From: Lentisphaerae bacterium ADurb.Bin242
Lineage (GTDB): Bacteria; Verrucomicrobiota; Lentisphaeria; Victivallales; UBA1829
Reading direction: 5' to 3'
Length of the DNA stretch: 64,000 nucleotides
Assembly (NCBI GenBank): GCA_002069785.1
Contig: MWCA01000013.1
Coordinates: forward strand, 1-64,000
Part shown: positions 46,653 to 55,714 of the stretch, one piece after another
Layout: every line of letters begins with the position of its first letter
Position numbering within the stretch: position 1 is the first letter of the stretch
Translations under genes and position numbers: made by a program
Notes under the pieces: model-generated
Database searches by the model: none
What the model saw: the letters and a program-made list of their open reading frames with translations, nothing else
What the model was told of the DNA's origin: nothing

Positions 46653-47753
46653 TCAGCGTTTCACGCGGCCGGACGCATTTCCCTTCATCAAGGAAACCAC
46701 TTCGGCTTTGGAAGAATAATTGTAGTCGCCCTTGATCGAATGCTTCAGGCAGCTTGCCGCGACGGCAAACGCAATGGCGTCCGCAGGAGCGCTGAATTCC
46801 GCGCTGTTGAGCGCGAAGATCAGTCCGGCGCAGAAGGAGTCCCCGCCGCCGAAACGGTCGACGATGTGGTGAATCTCATAGGGAGCGTATTCCCCGAACG
46901 CGTTCAGCGGGGCAAAGAATTCCTTGTCCGCCGCGCACTGATACAGCATGCCGCCCCAGTTGTTGTGATCGGCGGAATAGCTTTCGCGCAGGGTGATCGC
47001 CACATGCGAGGCTTTCGGGAAGCGTTTCGCCAGCTGGCGGGCCACTTCGCCGTATCCGGCGATATTGAGCTTGCCGCTTTCAATGGAGGTGTTTCCGGCA
47101 TGGATTCCGAACACGTCGGCGGCGTCTTCCTCGTTGCCGATGACGATGTCCGCATGACGGACGATCTGGTCCATGCACTCGCCTGCCAGCGTCTTCTGGT
47201 CGACGCCCTCTTTCCACTTCCAGAGCTTCTTGCGGAAATTGAGGTCACAGGAGACCTTGACGCCCATTTTCCCGGCGGTCCGGACGATTTCCAGCGTGGA
47301 GAGGAACGCCTTTTCGCTGAGCGCGGGGGTGATCCCGGTCACATGAAGATGGGAACAGCCTTCCAGCATCCAGGCAAAGTTGTAATCCCCGGGAGCCGCC
47401 TCGGCGATCGCGGAATGCTCGCGGTCATACAGCACGTTCGAGCCTCGCTGGGCGGCGCCGTGCTCGGCATAGTAGACGCCCATGCGCCCGCCTCTGGTGT
47501 AAAGGATTCGTTCCACATCCGTGCCGAATCCCCGCTGCTGGGCCGCAAACGCCGCGGAAACGGGATTGTTCGGAAGCGCGGTCAGATAGCGGGACTTCGC
47601 GCCCAGCATCGAGAGGGAGGCGCAGACATTGGCCTCGCCTCCGCCGAACGTGGCCTCCAGCGTACCGGGCAAAGCCTGGGCAAAGCGCAGTTTTCCTTCG
47701 GGGGCCAGACGGAGCATCACTTCGCCGAAACCGGCAATCGTATTCTTTTCCAT
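46653..47753 (-). CDS. PfkB-family 2-keto-3-deoxygluconate-type kinase
   Basis: The 366-residue ribokinase-fold enzyme has G-G-G-E-A-N-V near 37-43 and the C-terminal anion-hole motif D-R-F-G-G-G-D-S-F near 295, with the catalytic Asp. The N-terminal G-F-G-E-V-M-L-R-L matches KdgK-type kinases. It should phosphorylate 2-keto-3-deoxygluconate (or deoxygalactonate) for the neighbouring aldolase. It is the first gene of the operon and has an inverted repeat 43 bases upstream of its ATG. Confidence 0.82.
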   Translation of the reverse strand: MEKNTIAGFGEVMLRLAPEGKLRFAQALPGTLEATFGGGEANVCASLSMLGAKSRYLTALPNNPVSAAFAAQQRGFGTDVERILYTRGGRMGVYYAEHGAAQRGSNVLYDREHSAIAEAAPGDYNFAWMLEGCSHLHVTGITPALSEKAFLSTLEIVRTAGKMGVKVSCDLNFRKKLWKWKEGVDQKTLAGECMDQIVRHADIVIGNEEDAADVFGIHAGNTSIESGKLNIAGYGEVARQLAKRFPKASHVAITLRESYSADHNNWGGMLYQCAADKEFFAPLNAFGEYAPYEIHHIVDRFGGGDSFCAGLIFALNSAEFSAPADAIAFAVAASCLKHSIKGDYNYSSKAEVVSLMKGNASGRVKR

Positions 47754-47795
47754 TCAGGAATCCTTTCCATGAAGATGCAATTTTCACAAACGACA

Positions 47796-47817
47796 GTTTG
47801 AAACAATATATTCAAAC
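47796..47817. promoter_or_regulatory. Candidate operator upstream of the KDG-kinase operon
   Basis: GTTTGAA (47796-47802) and TTCAAAC (47811-47817) form a perfect 7-base inverted repeat with an 8-base AT-rich centre. It starts 43 bases upstream of the kinase ATG, a normal place for a repressor site. No regulator gene adjoins, so the binder would be encoded elsewhere. Confidence 0.42.
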
Positions 47818-48031
47818 GGAAAGAAAAAGCAAGCGGAAAACCTGTTTTTCACGGAAGAATAAGCCGGGTTTTCCCGTCTTCCGGCTCCAACAGAGAAAAA
47901 ACATCTTTCCCGCCTCTTGAAAATGGGGTTTTCCGTGCTACAGTGATATGATAAATCCAATCCTCTGCCGGGGAACGATATCCGATCCCGACCGGAGCCG
48001 GAACCCGTGAAATCAAAACAGGAGTTTGTTT

Positions 48032-49792
48032 ATGAATCTCATTCCATCCGTCCGGAGCCGGATTTCCGTTCCGGGCATGTGTTCTCTGGAATCTCTCAAA
48101 AAGTTCCGCTGCGCGGGTCTGAACGCCACCGCCGCGGGACTCGTCGCGGAACGCTTTCCAAAGCTCGCCGCATCCCATGACAAAAAGGGCTTTTTCGCCG
48201 AATTCACCGCTTCCGCCAAAGGACTGTCCCCCCTCGACGCCGGAAACGGCTCTGACGCCTATGTCCTTCAAATCACGGAAAAAGCAATCCGCATCGATGC
48301 AAACACCGCAAGCGGCCTCTTCTACGGGCTCCAGACCTTTCTCCAGCTCCCCGCGTCCACTCCCTGCGGCACGATCCGGGACGAGGCTTCCATTCCGATC
48401 CGCATGATCCACTGGGACCTCAAGGGCTACCAGCCGACCGTGAAGGCCTTTCTGGAGGAGCTGAAAATCCTCGCCTCTTTCAAAATCAACGCGATCCTTC
48501 TGGAGATCGAGGACAAATACGCCTACCGCTGCGCCCCCGAAGCCGGGGTGCCGGACGCCTACACCTTCCGGGACCTGCGCAAGATCAGCCGGGCCGCCGC
48601 TGACCTTCACATCATGATCGTCCCGAAGCTCCAGTGCCTCGCCCACGTCGATTACCTGCTCAAGCACAAGCGCTATCACGCCCTGCGCGAGGCCGGCTAC
48701 TCCTTCCAGTACTGCGCGACTAATCCCGACGCCCAGAAGCTCTGGAACGCCATGGCCGACGAACTGATCGAATGTTTCGCGGAACACAAACAGTATTTCC
48801 ACATCGGCGCGGACGAAACCGACCACCTCGGCGTCTGCCCGGAATGCAGAAAGCTCGGCAAGGGCGGCTCCTACATCTACAAGCTGGAGCGGAGCATCGA
48901 TCACCTGATCTCCCGCGGCCGGACCCCCGTCATGTGGGAAGACATCCTCCGCAACGCTCACAACAACCTCTCTCCGGAAGAAGCCAGACAGTGCTGGTCC
49001 CTCGGAAAAAAGGCCGTCCTCATGTATTGGGCCTACGGCTACGGCGGCAAAAACAACACCTTCCCGTCTCTCAAAAGCTATCTTGCCGAAGGAATGCGGG
49101 TCTGGGGCGCCTCCGGATTCGCCGGGTGCGACAACTGGGCCGGGTCCCTTCCCCCGCTGGACTTCAGGGGGGCCAACATCGACGCGTGGACCAAGAGCGC
49201 CATCGAGGAAAAACTTGAATGTGTCGTCGCAACCGGCTGGACCCGGATCGCCTCCGCGGACTGCCCCGCCGAACCGCAGGAAAGCAGCTGGTTCACCATC
49301 CTCTACGCGGCCGCCAGCATGTGGAGCGGAACGCCCCGCGACTTCACGAAATTCATCTACGATCTCTCGCTTCTTCTCTACGGGGAAATCCCCGAACCGG
49401 AACTGGTCGAAGCCGTCAGGCACATTTCGAAAGCCCCCTACCGCCTGGAATCTCTGGCGGACAAGGATTTCTCCAACCGGCGGCTCGCGTTTCTGCGTCT
49501 GGCCGCCGCAGCCGAGTCCCTGAGCGTCGAGCGCGACCTCTTCTGCAACTGGAACCAGTATTTCTTCGGGAAGCTCGGAAAATCGCTCGCCGACTACCGG
49601 GTCAACTACATGAACCGTTATCCGGTCCTCCGCGCGGAAAAAATTCAGGCGTTCAAGAAGCAGATTCTTCCCGTCCTGCGGGAGTTCTACGCGGAAACGA
49701 CGGTCGCAGACTTCATGAACACCCGGTTCGGATATCTTGAAAAAATCATTGCCGACACGGCGGCGCTGGTCCGGAAAACGAAAAAATGCTGA
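48032..49792 (+). CDS. GH20-type beta-N-acetylhexosaminidase-like enzyme, cytoplasmic
   Basis: The 586-residue product lacks a signal peptide. Residues 1-110 resemble the GH20 N-terminal alpha/beta domain (G-S-D-A-Y-V-L, then S-G-L-F-Y-G-L-Q-T). The barrel contains H-I-G-A-D-E near 257-262 with the adjacent Asp-Glu pair typical of GH20 substrate-assisted catalysis, followed by the loop G-V-C-P-E-C. It probably hydrolyses imported N-acetylhexosaminides. The ATG at 48032 has GGAG seven bases upstream. Its 3' end overlaps the TSCPD gene start by 7 bases. Confidence 0.75.
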   Translation: MNLIPSVRSRISVPGMCSLESLKKFRCAGLNATAAGLVAERFPKLAASHDKKGFFAEFTASAKGLSPLDAGNGSDAYVLQITEKAIRIDANTASGLFYGLQTFLQLPASTPCGTIRDEASIPIRMIHWDLKGYQPTVKAFLEELKILASFKINAILLEIEDKYAYRCAPEAGVPDAYTFRDLRKISRAAADLHIMIVPKLQCLAHVDYLLKHKRYHALREAGYSFQYCATNPDAQKLWNAMADELIECFAEHKQYFHIGADETDHLGVCPECRKLGKGGSYIYKLERSIDHLISRGRTPVMWEDILRNAHNNLSPEEARQCWSLGKKAVLMYWAYGYGGKNNTFPSLKSYLAEGMRVWGASGFAGCDNWAGSLPPLDFRGANIDAWTKSAIEEKLECVVATGWTRIASADCPAEPQESSWFTILYAAASMWSGTPRDFTKFIYDLSLLLYGEIPEPELVEAVRHISKAPYRLESLADKDFSNRRLAFLRLAAAAESLSVERDLFCNWNQYFFGKLGKSLADYRVNYMNRYPVLRAEKIQAFKKQILPVLREFYAETTVADFMNTRFGYLEKIIADTAALVRKTKKC

Positions 49793-50091
49793 AAGCCGCA
49801 GAACCCGAAATGAATGAGAAAACAGTCAAATTCACCTTTACGCCCAACCCGCTGGTGTGCAGCCAGTTCATGAACATTGAACTGGAAGGAACGAAAATCA
49901 GGAAACTCGAGGTCATCGGCGGCTGTCCCGGAAACACCATCGGAATCGGACAGCTCATCGAAGGAATGGAGGTCGACGAAGTCATCCGCAGGCTCGACGG
50001 AATCTCCTGCGGAGGCAAGCCGACTTCCTGCCCCGACCAGCTGGCAAAAGCCCTCAAAAAGTTCCGGCAAGAGGAAACAAAGAAAAAATAA
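49786..50091 (+). CDS. TSCPD-domain protein
   Basis: The 101-residue protein carries the conserved T-S-C-P-D near 83-87, with G-G-C-P-G-N near 45-50 and I-S-C-G-G near 73-77. TSCPD domains occur as short proteins and as a C-terminal part of class II-like ribonucleotide reductases; the cysteines may bind metal or serve in redox. The function of the stand-alone form is not established. The ATG at 49786 overlaps the GH20 gene; Met9 (49810) is an alternative, and neither has a strong Shine-Dalgarno. Confidence 0.75.
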   Translation: MLKAAEPEMNEKTVKFTFTPNPLVCSQFMNIELEGTKIRKLEVIGGCPGNTIGIGQLIEGMEVDEVIRRLDGISCGGKPTSCPDQLAKALKKFRQEETKKK

Positions 50092-50299
50092 CGCCTCCGC
50101 GGATGGTTCCTTTTTCCGTTCCGCCATCCCGGCATCCGGAATGACGGAACATATTTTTTCCGTCTTCCTCCGGAACGGACTTGATTTTCCGGCAAACGCA
50201 GCGTATTTTAAAAGCTTGTATATTTCGAAGCCATCCCGGAAAACTCCGTTTTCCACTGGATTCTTCCATTTTCCGAGTAAATGAATGAAAGAGAGAATC

Positions 50300-51499
50300 A
50301 TGAACAAAAAACTGAAATTTGCTATCGTTGGCACTGGACTGCGCGGGTGCGGATGTTTTGGAAATCTCCTGAAGAACCGCAACGACTGCGTGATTCAGGC
50401 CATGTGCGATAAAAACCCGAAACGGGTCCGGTTCACCGCGGCAAAATACGGAAATCCGGCAGTCTACACGAATCTGTCCGAAATGCTTGAAAAAGAAAAA
50501 CTCGACGCGGTGATCGTAACGACCCCGGACGCCTTTCACGAAGAGTGCGCCGTCACGGTCCTCAACCACGGCGTGAACGTGCTCATCGACAAGCCGCTCG
50601 CCACCACCGTGCAGGGATGCCGCAACATCATCGCCGCCTCGGAAAAAAGCGGAAAAGTCGCCATGATCGGCTTCAATCTCCGCCATTCGCCGGTCCTCCT
50701 CAAACTCAAGGAGATCATCGACGAAGGAGTGATCGGCCGAATCATCCTGGCGGAAAACCGTGAATTCTACGACGGCGGCAGAACCTATATGGCCCGCTGG
50801 AACGGAATGAAGTCCTCCAGCGGCGGACTCTGGATTCATAAAGGCAGCCACGATTTCGATATCTTCAACTGGCTCCTCGGGTTCCCGAAGCCCCGCAAAG
50901 TCACCGCCTTCGCCGGCATGAGCGTATTCCGTCCCGACGGCTTCCCCTTCCCGCTGGAAAAAGGCGTCAAGCCCGGCCCGGCCTGTTCCGTCTGTCACTA
51001 CGCACGGAACGGCGTCTGCAAGGATGCCTTCCGGTATTCCGATCCCGAATGGGGCCCCGAGGCGCAGTCCTGCGACGGCTATGTGAAAGATTCCTGCATG
51101 TATCTTTCCGACCTCAGCGTCCACGACAACGGCATGGCCATGGTCGAATACGAAAACGGTGTCCGGGTCAGTCATCTGGAATGCTTCGTGACAAGCCGTT
51201 CCGACCGCCTCTACACCATCGTCGGAACCCTCGGAGAAGCGGTGTTGAGCCTTTCCGAATGGAAAATCACGGTCTTCAAGCGCTGGACCGGTGAAAAAAT
51301 CACCTACGAGATCCCGCAGACGCAAGGAACGCACGGCGGCGCCGATCCGGGACTGCTGGAAAGCTTCATCGAGGCGGTCCGCGGCGATTCCGTCAACACC
51401 TCTACGGTGGAACAGGGGCTCCTCTCCACGGCCATCGGCCAGGCGGCGGAGCTTTCCCGCGCCGAGGAACGCGTCGTCTTCATGAACGAACTGCTCTGA
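50300..51499 (+). CDS. Gfo/Idh/MocA-family oxidoreductase
   Basis: The 399-residue NAD(P)-dependent protein has the Rossmann motif I-V-G-T-G-L-R-G-C-G near 9-18 and the family motif D-K-P-L-A near 97. The C-terminal alpha/beta domain has G-G-L-W-I-H-K-G-S-H-D-F-D near 180. A five-cysteine insertion lies at about residues 230-270 (C-S-V-C, V-C-K-D, S-C-D-G, D-S-C-M); similar clusters occur in some members of this family and may bind metal. The substrate is probably a sugar or inositol derivative. Confidence 0.8.
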   Translation: MNKKLKFAIVGTGLRGCGCFGNLLKNRNDCVIQAMCDKNPKRVRFTAAKYGNPAVYTNLSEMLEKEKLDAVIVTTPDAFHEECAVTVLNHGVNVLIDKPLATTVQGCRNIIAASEKSGKVAMIGFNLRHSPVLLKLKEIIDEGVIGRIILAENREFYDGGRTYMARWNGMKSSSGGLWIHKGSHDFDIFNWLLGFPKPRKVTAFAGMSVFRPDGFPFPLEKGVKPGPACSVCHYARNGVCKDAFRYSDPEWGPEAQSCDGYVKDSCMYLSDLSVHDNGMAMVEYENGVRVSHLECFVTSRSDRLYTIVGTLGEAVLSLSEWKITVFKRWTGEKITYEIPQTQGTHGGADPGLLESFIEAVRGDSVNTSTVEQGLLSTAIGQAAELSRAEERVVFMNELL

Positions 51500-51545
51500 T
51501 ACGGGTGCGTTTCCGCAGCGGAAGCACTTATTCCCAAAGCAAACG

Positions 51546-51581
51546 TCCCGCGGTCCGTTTTTTTCGAAACAGACCGCGGGA
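51546..51581. terminator. Strong hairpin between convergent genes
   Basis: TCCCGCGGTC (51546-51555) and GACCGCGGGA (51572-51581) form a perfect 10-base GC-rich stem. After one mismatch, GTTT/AAAC extends it. It sits between the stop codons of the Gfo/Idh gene (+) and the AraC gene (-). No T-run follows on either strand, so it is a terminator-like or transcript-stabilising structure rather than a textbook Rho-independent terminator. Confidence 0.4.
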
Positions 51582-51620
51582 AAACAGCATTTTCACGGTG
51601 GGAACAGGACTCCCTCCTTG

Positions 51621-52556
51621 TCATCGCCCCCGATAGAACCGGGGGGAATTGGACGTCACTTCACGGAACGCACGGGAAAAATTCTGAACTCCGCTGAACC
51701 CCAGACGGTCGGCCGTTTCGGAAACATTCAATCCGGAATAGGCCAGCATTTCACACGCTCGCCAGATGCGGAGCTCCCGGTGCATGGTCCGCGGACTGAC
51801 GCCGAAGTGAGCCTTGAATATCTTCCGGAGGTAGGAGGCACTCATCCGGAAAGTTTCCGCCATGGCCTCGACGTCGAGTTCTGCGTCGAGCCGGCTCTGG
51901 ATATGCGCCAGCGCCTGCTGCATCAGGGCGGCGTGGGGCTCCCCGGACGCCTGCTGTCCAACCGCTCCGGCAAGGATTTCCTCCAGCATTTGCATGAACA
52001 GCCCCGCCTGGCACAGCCTCTGCCACGGGAATTTTTCGTGTACATGGCAGATCCGGCGGAACAGGGATTTGATCGACGGCGCAACCCCGCTGATGATTTT
52101 TCCCTTCCACTGCGAGATCAGGGGATCGGACACTTTCGGGTGCATCCTTTCGGAATACTTTGAAAGGTCCGTGACTCCGGGCGGGACGTAGGCGTTCCAG
52201 TGGCTCCGTCCCGGATCATACAGAAGATCGAAATGGAGATAGATGCAGTGCATTTCCTCCGACGTGCCGCGCATCCAGTGGAGGGTGTCCGGCGGTATCC
52301 AGACAAGGTCGTTTTCGACCACCTCGAACTCTTTGCGGTCCACCGAGAAAACCCCTTTCCCGCTTCCGATGCAGACGATCAGGTAATCGAGCAGTTTCCG
52401 TTCCCCCAGGAACCATTTCGGGCGGATCGAATCGCCGCTCTGCCGGATATAGGGAGAAAAGCTGCGGAGCCGCTGCGCCGTCTCCGCGGGAGGCGGACGC
52501 ACTTCGATCTCCCGGATGTCCATTTCGGCCGGAACGGATACGGATTGTCCGCGCAT
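51621..52556 (-). CDS. AraC-family transcriptional regulator
   Basis: The 311-residue product has an N-terminal cupin-like sensor (W-I-P-P-D-T-L-H-W near 90) and a C-terminal AraC pair: M-A-E-T-F-R-M-S-A-S-Y-L-R-K and A-D-R-L-G-F-S-G-V-Q-N-F. The ATG at 52556 has AGGAGG at seven bases. It is divergent from the UroD-like gene, which it probably regulates. Confidence 0.85.
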   Translation of the reverse strand: MRGQSVSVPAEMDIREIEVRPPPAETAQRLRSFSPYIRQSGDSIRPKWFLGERKLLDYLIVCIGSGKGVFSVDRKEFEVVENDLVWIPPDTLHWMRGTSEEMHCIYLHFDLLYDPGRSHWNAYVPPGVTDLSKYSERMHPKVSDPLISQWKGKIISGVAPSIKSLFRRICHVHEKFPWQRLCQAGLFMQMLEEILAGAVGQQASGEPHAALMQQALAHIQSRLDAELDVEAMAETFRMSASYLRKIFKAHFGVSPRTMHRELRIWRACEMLAYSGLNVSETADRLGFSGVQNFSRAFREVTSNSPRFYRGR

Positions 52557-52693
52557 TTGAAATCCTCCTGAAAAATCGTTTGAGATAAATAATAATCGCG
52601 CGGGATGAAAAATCAAGCACAAAATCAATTGAATTTCAAAATTAAAAGCGTATTTTTAATAAAAGCAATTCTGAATGAAAGGACTGGACCCTT

Positions 52694-53698
52694 ATGAGAA
52701 AACCGGATTTCGACAATCTTCTGAAGGTGCTGAAACGGGAAAAGCCGGATCGTCCGACCCTGTTCGAGTTTTTCCTGAACGGGCCTCTGTATGAGAAGCT
52801 GGGCGGCAGACCGGAGAACCGTTACCTGGAGGCGTTCCGCCGCGCGGGGTACGATTACGGCACGTTTCATGCGGGCTTCAGCTTTCCGCATGGCGAGAGG
52901 CGTCGCGAGAAAAGCATCTCCCTGAACGAAGGCGTTCTCATTACGGACCGGAAGAGTTTCAAGGCGTATCCGTGGCCCGTGGTGGAGGAGTCCGACTACG
53001 ACGTTCTGAAACGGGTTGCGCCGGAAATTCCCAAGGGGATGAGGCTGATTGTCCCGGGGCCCGGCGGCGTCCTCGAAAACCTCATCGGGCTGGTCGGTTA
53101 TGAAAATCTGTGCATGATGCTCTTCGACGATCCGGAACTGGTGCAGATGATTACCGACTGCATCGGATCGCGTCTGGTGAAACACTACGAGATCGCCGGC
53201 GCATATGACTCCGTCGGGGCGATGATCTCCAACGACGACTGGGGCTTCCGCACCCAGCCCATGATGAGCCCGGACGATATGAAAAAATACATTCTCCCCT
53301 GGCATGTGAAGATCGTCGAGGCGATCCATTCCCATGGCAAACCGGCGATTCTGCATTCGTGCGGAAACCAGGAGACGCTCATGGAGAGCATCATCGAACT
53401 GTGCCAATACGACGGAAAACATTCCTATGAGGATGCGATCGAGCCGGTGGAGGATGCTTACGAGCGTCTCTGCGGAAGGATCGCGGTCCTGGGAGGGATC
53501 GACCTGGATTTCATCTGCCGCCGGACGCCGGAAGAGGTCTTTCAGCGTGCCGGGGCGATGCTCGAACGCGCGGAGAAGAGAGGCGGTTATGCGCTGGGCT
53601 CCGGAAACAGCATTCCGGAATATGTCCCGCAGGAAAATTATTTCGCCATGATCTCCGCAGCCGTCGGGCCGGTCGAGTTCACAGCCTCGCCGTGCTGA
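52694..53698 (+). CDS. Uroporphyrinogen-decarboxylase-like (UROD/MtaA superfamily) protein
   Basis: The 334-residue protein has the UROD-like barrel: R-P-T-L-F-E near 20, P-G-P-G-G near 120, and I-L-H-S-C-G-N near 216-222. The H-x-C motif is the zinc site of cobalamin-dependent methyltransferases such as MtaA. The second zinc Cys expected in the later P-G-C-x-I-P segment is not there: the protein reads G-S-G-N-S-I-P. Haem biosynthesis is unlikely in this context. It may be a methyltransferase or demethylase acting on a methylated sugar or glycoside, but that is inference. AAAGGA precedes the ATG. Confidence 0.7.
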   Translation: MRKPDFDNLLKVLKREKPDRPTLFEFFLNGPLYEKLGGRPENRYLEAFRRAGYDYGTFHAGFSFPHGERRREKSISLNEGVLITDRKSFKAYPWPVVEESDYDVLKRVAPEIPKGMRLIVPGPGGVLENLIGLVGYENLCMMLFDDPELVQMITDCIGSRLVKHYEIAGAYDSVGAMISNDDWGFRTQPMMSPDDMKKYILPWHVKIVEAIHSHGKPAILHSCGNQETLMESIIELCQYDGKHSYEDAIEPVEDAYERLCGRIAVLGGIDLDFICRRTPEEVFQRAGAMLERAEKRGGYALGSGNSIPEYVPQENYFAMISAAVGPVEFTASPC

Positions 53699-54749
53699 TT
53701 CCAAGTCCGTGGAGATCGGCGAGCCGGTTCTGCTCTTCGGCTTCGTAGAGACGCCAGATCACGCGGAGTCCGTTCAGGCTGTCCTCCGGATTCGTGAACG
53801 GAATCCGGCCGGTATCGACACAGTCGAGAAAATGGGCCATTTCTGCGGTGGTCGGCTTGGCGGAAGGCGCCTCCAGCAGAATCTTGAGGTTTTCCGTTTC
53901 ATTCGCGCCGGGATTGTGGTTCGACATCTTGCTGTGAAGATAGAGGCGTCCCGCGCGGATGTCGGCCTCGAGCATGCCCTCTTCGCAATGGGCGTGGAAG
54001 CTGTAGCCGAGACGCGTCCCCTTCGCTCCCCAGGTGCCGAAATGGTAGCCCATCGCGCCACTCTCGAACTGGACTGTAACATTGCTGGTGCCCTCGCGCT
54101 CCATCCATTCCGTGCAGTAGTGGCTGCCCATGTGGGAACCGGAAACCGGATTGCCCAGCATCCACAGCATGAGGTCGATGTAATGGCATCCGTGACTGAA
54201 AAGCTGTCCGCCGCCGACCAGCGCCTTTTTCCCGGCCCAGAACTCCTCGTCGGAAACCGGGACGCCCATGCTGCACCCCCGCGTGTATTGTTCGGTCCAG
54301 ATGGAAAGCTGGAAACACCGCCCGTAGGTTTTCTCATCGAGAAGGCGCTTCATTTCGACCAGCAGCGGATGAAACCGCATGCAGTAGGCCACCATCAGGA
54401 TGCGGTGATTCCGCTTTGCGGCGGCAATCATGTCGAGACATTCCTTCTCGGTGTTGGCCAGCGGCTTTTCCGCCAGAACGTGCTTTCCGGCGTCGAGACA
54501 GTCGATCGTACATTTCGAGTGCAGATGATGCGGGAGCACCTGAAGCACGCAGTCGCAGAACGGGAAGGCGTCGCGGTAGTCGGTGAACGCGGGCGGATGG
54601 TTCGGGAGCAGCCGGGAGACGGCTTCCGCGCGGGGAAGGTCGATGTCGACCGTCGCGCCGACTTCAAGACGGCCGAAGAGGGGTTCAAGTCTGGAAGCGT
54701 GCGCCCGCGCCATGCCGCCGCAGCCGATCAATGCCAATTTATGTTTCAT
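53679..54749 (-). CDS. Gfo/Idh/MocA-family oxidoreductase
   Basis: The 356-residue protein has the N-terminal cofactor motif I-G-C-G-G-M-A near 7-13 and E-K-P-L-A near 93-97. G-G-Q-L-F-S-H-G-C-H-Y-I-D near 175-187 includes the catalytic His-x-x-x-Asp type residues. It should oxidise or reduce a sugar using NAD(P). The ATG at 54749 has AGGAG eight bases upstream. Its 3' end overlaps the UroD-like gene by 20 bases, and its promoter region is shared with the divergent AraC gene. Confidence 0.82.
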   Translation of the reverse strand: MKHKLALIGCGGMARAHASRLEPLFGRLEVGATVDIDLPRAEAVSRLLPNHPPAFTDYRDAFPFCDCVLQVLPHHLHSKCTIDCLDAGKHVLAEKPLANTEKECLDMIAAAKRNHRILMVAYCMRFHPLLVEMKRLLDEKTYGRCFQLSIWTEQYTRGCSMGVPVSDEEFWAGKKALVGGGQLFSHGCHYIDLMLWMLGNPVSGSHMGSHYCTEWMEREGTSNVTVQFESGAMGYHFGTWGAKGTRLGYSFHAHCEEGMLEADIRAGRLYLHSKMSNHNPGANETENLKILLEAPSAKPTTAEMAHFLDCVDTGRIPFTNPEDSLNGLRVIWRLYEAEEQNRLADLHGLGISTARL

Positions 54750-54871
54750 GTCGTTTTTCTCCTGATGGGGGTTCCTCTTCCTACCATATATGTAAAATCC
54801 GGTTGAATCAAATCGGAAACGTGGTATATTTTCATCAAAAACAGGTAAATTCAGACTTTTCAGGAGCAAAC

Positions 54872-55714
54872 ATGAAACCGGATTTCTACGACTTCCGACT
54901 TTCGCCGTCTTCACCGTTTCATCTGATGCACCTTCATTCCGGACCGTTTTCCCAGCCCCGTCCGCCGGACATCCATGAGGCCGTTCACCTCGGACTGCTG
55001 CTGAAGGGAGACATGTCCGGCGTCCGCGCCCCGGGCTGCTACCTGACCGGCTCCTGGGAGCCCCACGGTTCGAGCGGCAGCGCCGCCGGATATGAACTGC
55101 TGCTGGTCACGGTCGACCCGAAGGAACTCGGCAAGGCATTTCTCGACGCGCGGGAGAAATTCGATCTTCTGCTCAACCTTCCGCCGGCCGTCCGGGCTTC
55201 CCGGCTGAAAGCTCCCGCCATCCGGAGGGCGCTCCCGGCTTTTGCGCGGGAACTCCTGGAAAGTATGGACCGGAAGGAGGAGTTCCACGGTCTCCGGCAG
55301 TGGCTGACCATTCAGAAATTGTTTCTGCATATTCTCGACCATCTCAAGCTGGACGGAATCCAGCCGGTCCGGCAGAGTCCTTCCCGGCTGCTTCCGGCCG
55401 TCCGGCTGGTGGCGGAGGAGCCCGACAAACGCCACACGGTCGCGGAGGGCGCGGCGGCGTGCGGACTCGGTTCAAGCCGTTTCGCCGTTCTGTTCCGGGA
55501 GTTCTTCGGACTCTCCTTCGGCGCTTACGAGCTCAATTACCGCTTGAACGGTGCCGCGGAGGAATGCGAGCGCGGAAACAAGCTGCGCAAGGACATTGTG
55601 AAAGACTGGGGCTTCTACGACGAAAGTCATCTCCGCAAAGCGTTCCGGCACCATTTCACCCAATCCCTCCCCAAAAAGGAAATACTCCCCCTTCCCCGAC
55701 GCCGGACTTCCTGA
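54872..55714 (+). CDS. AraC-family transcriptional regulator
   Basis: The 280-residue protein has a cupin-like N-terminal domain (H-E-A-V-H-L-G-L-L-L-K-G-D near 40) and a C-terminal AraC region: V-A-E-G-A-A-A-C-G-L-G-S-S-R-F and D-W-G-F-Y-D-E-S-H-L-R-K-A-F. AGGAGC precedes the ATG at 54872. It probably controls the divergent Gfo/Idh gene. Confidence 0.82.
   Translation: MKPDFYDFRLSPSSPFHLMHLHSGPFSQPRPPDIHEAVHLGLLLKGDMSGVRAPGCYLTGSWEPHGSSGSAAGYELLLVTVDPKELGKAFLDAREKFDLLLNLPPAVRASRLKAPAIRRALPAFARELLESMDRKEEFHGLRQWLTIQKLFLHILDHLKLDGIQPVRQSPSRLLPAVRLVAEEPDKRHTVAEGAAACGLGSSRFAVLFREFFGLSFGAYELNYRLNGAAEECERGNKLRKDIVKDWGFYDESHLRKAFRHHFTQSLPKKEILPLPRRRTS

Noticed and set aside
52629-52639. TTGAA-T-TTCAA palindrome in the AraC/UroD intergenic region
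   Set aside because: Arms of only five bases in very AT-rich DNA; not distinguishable from chance.
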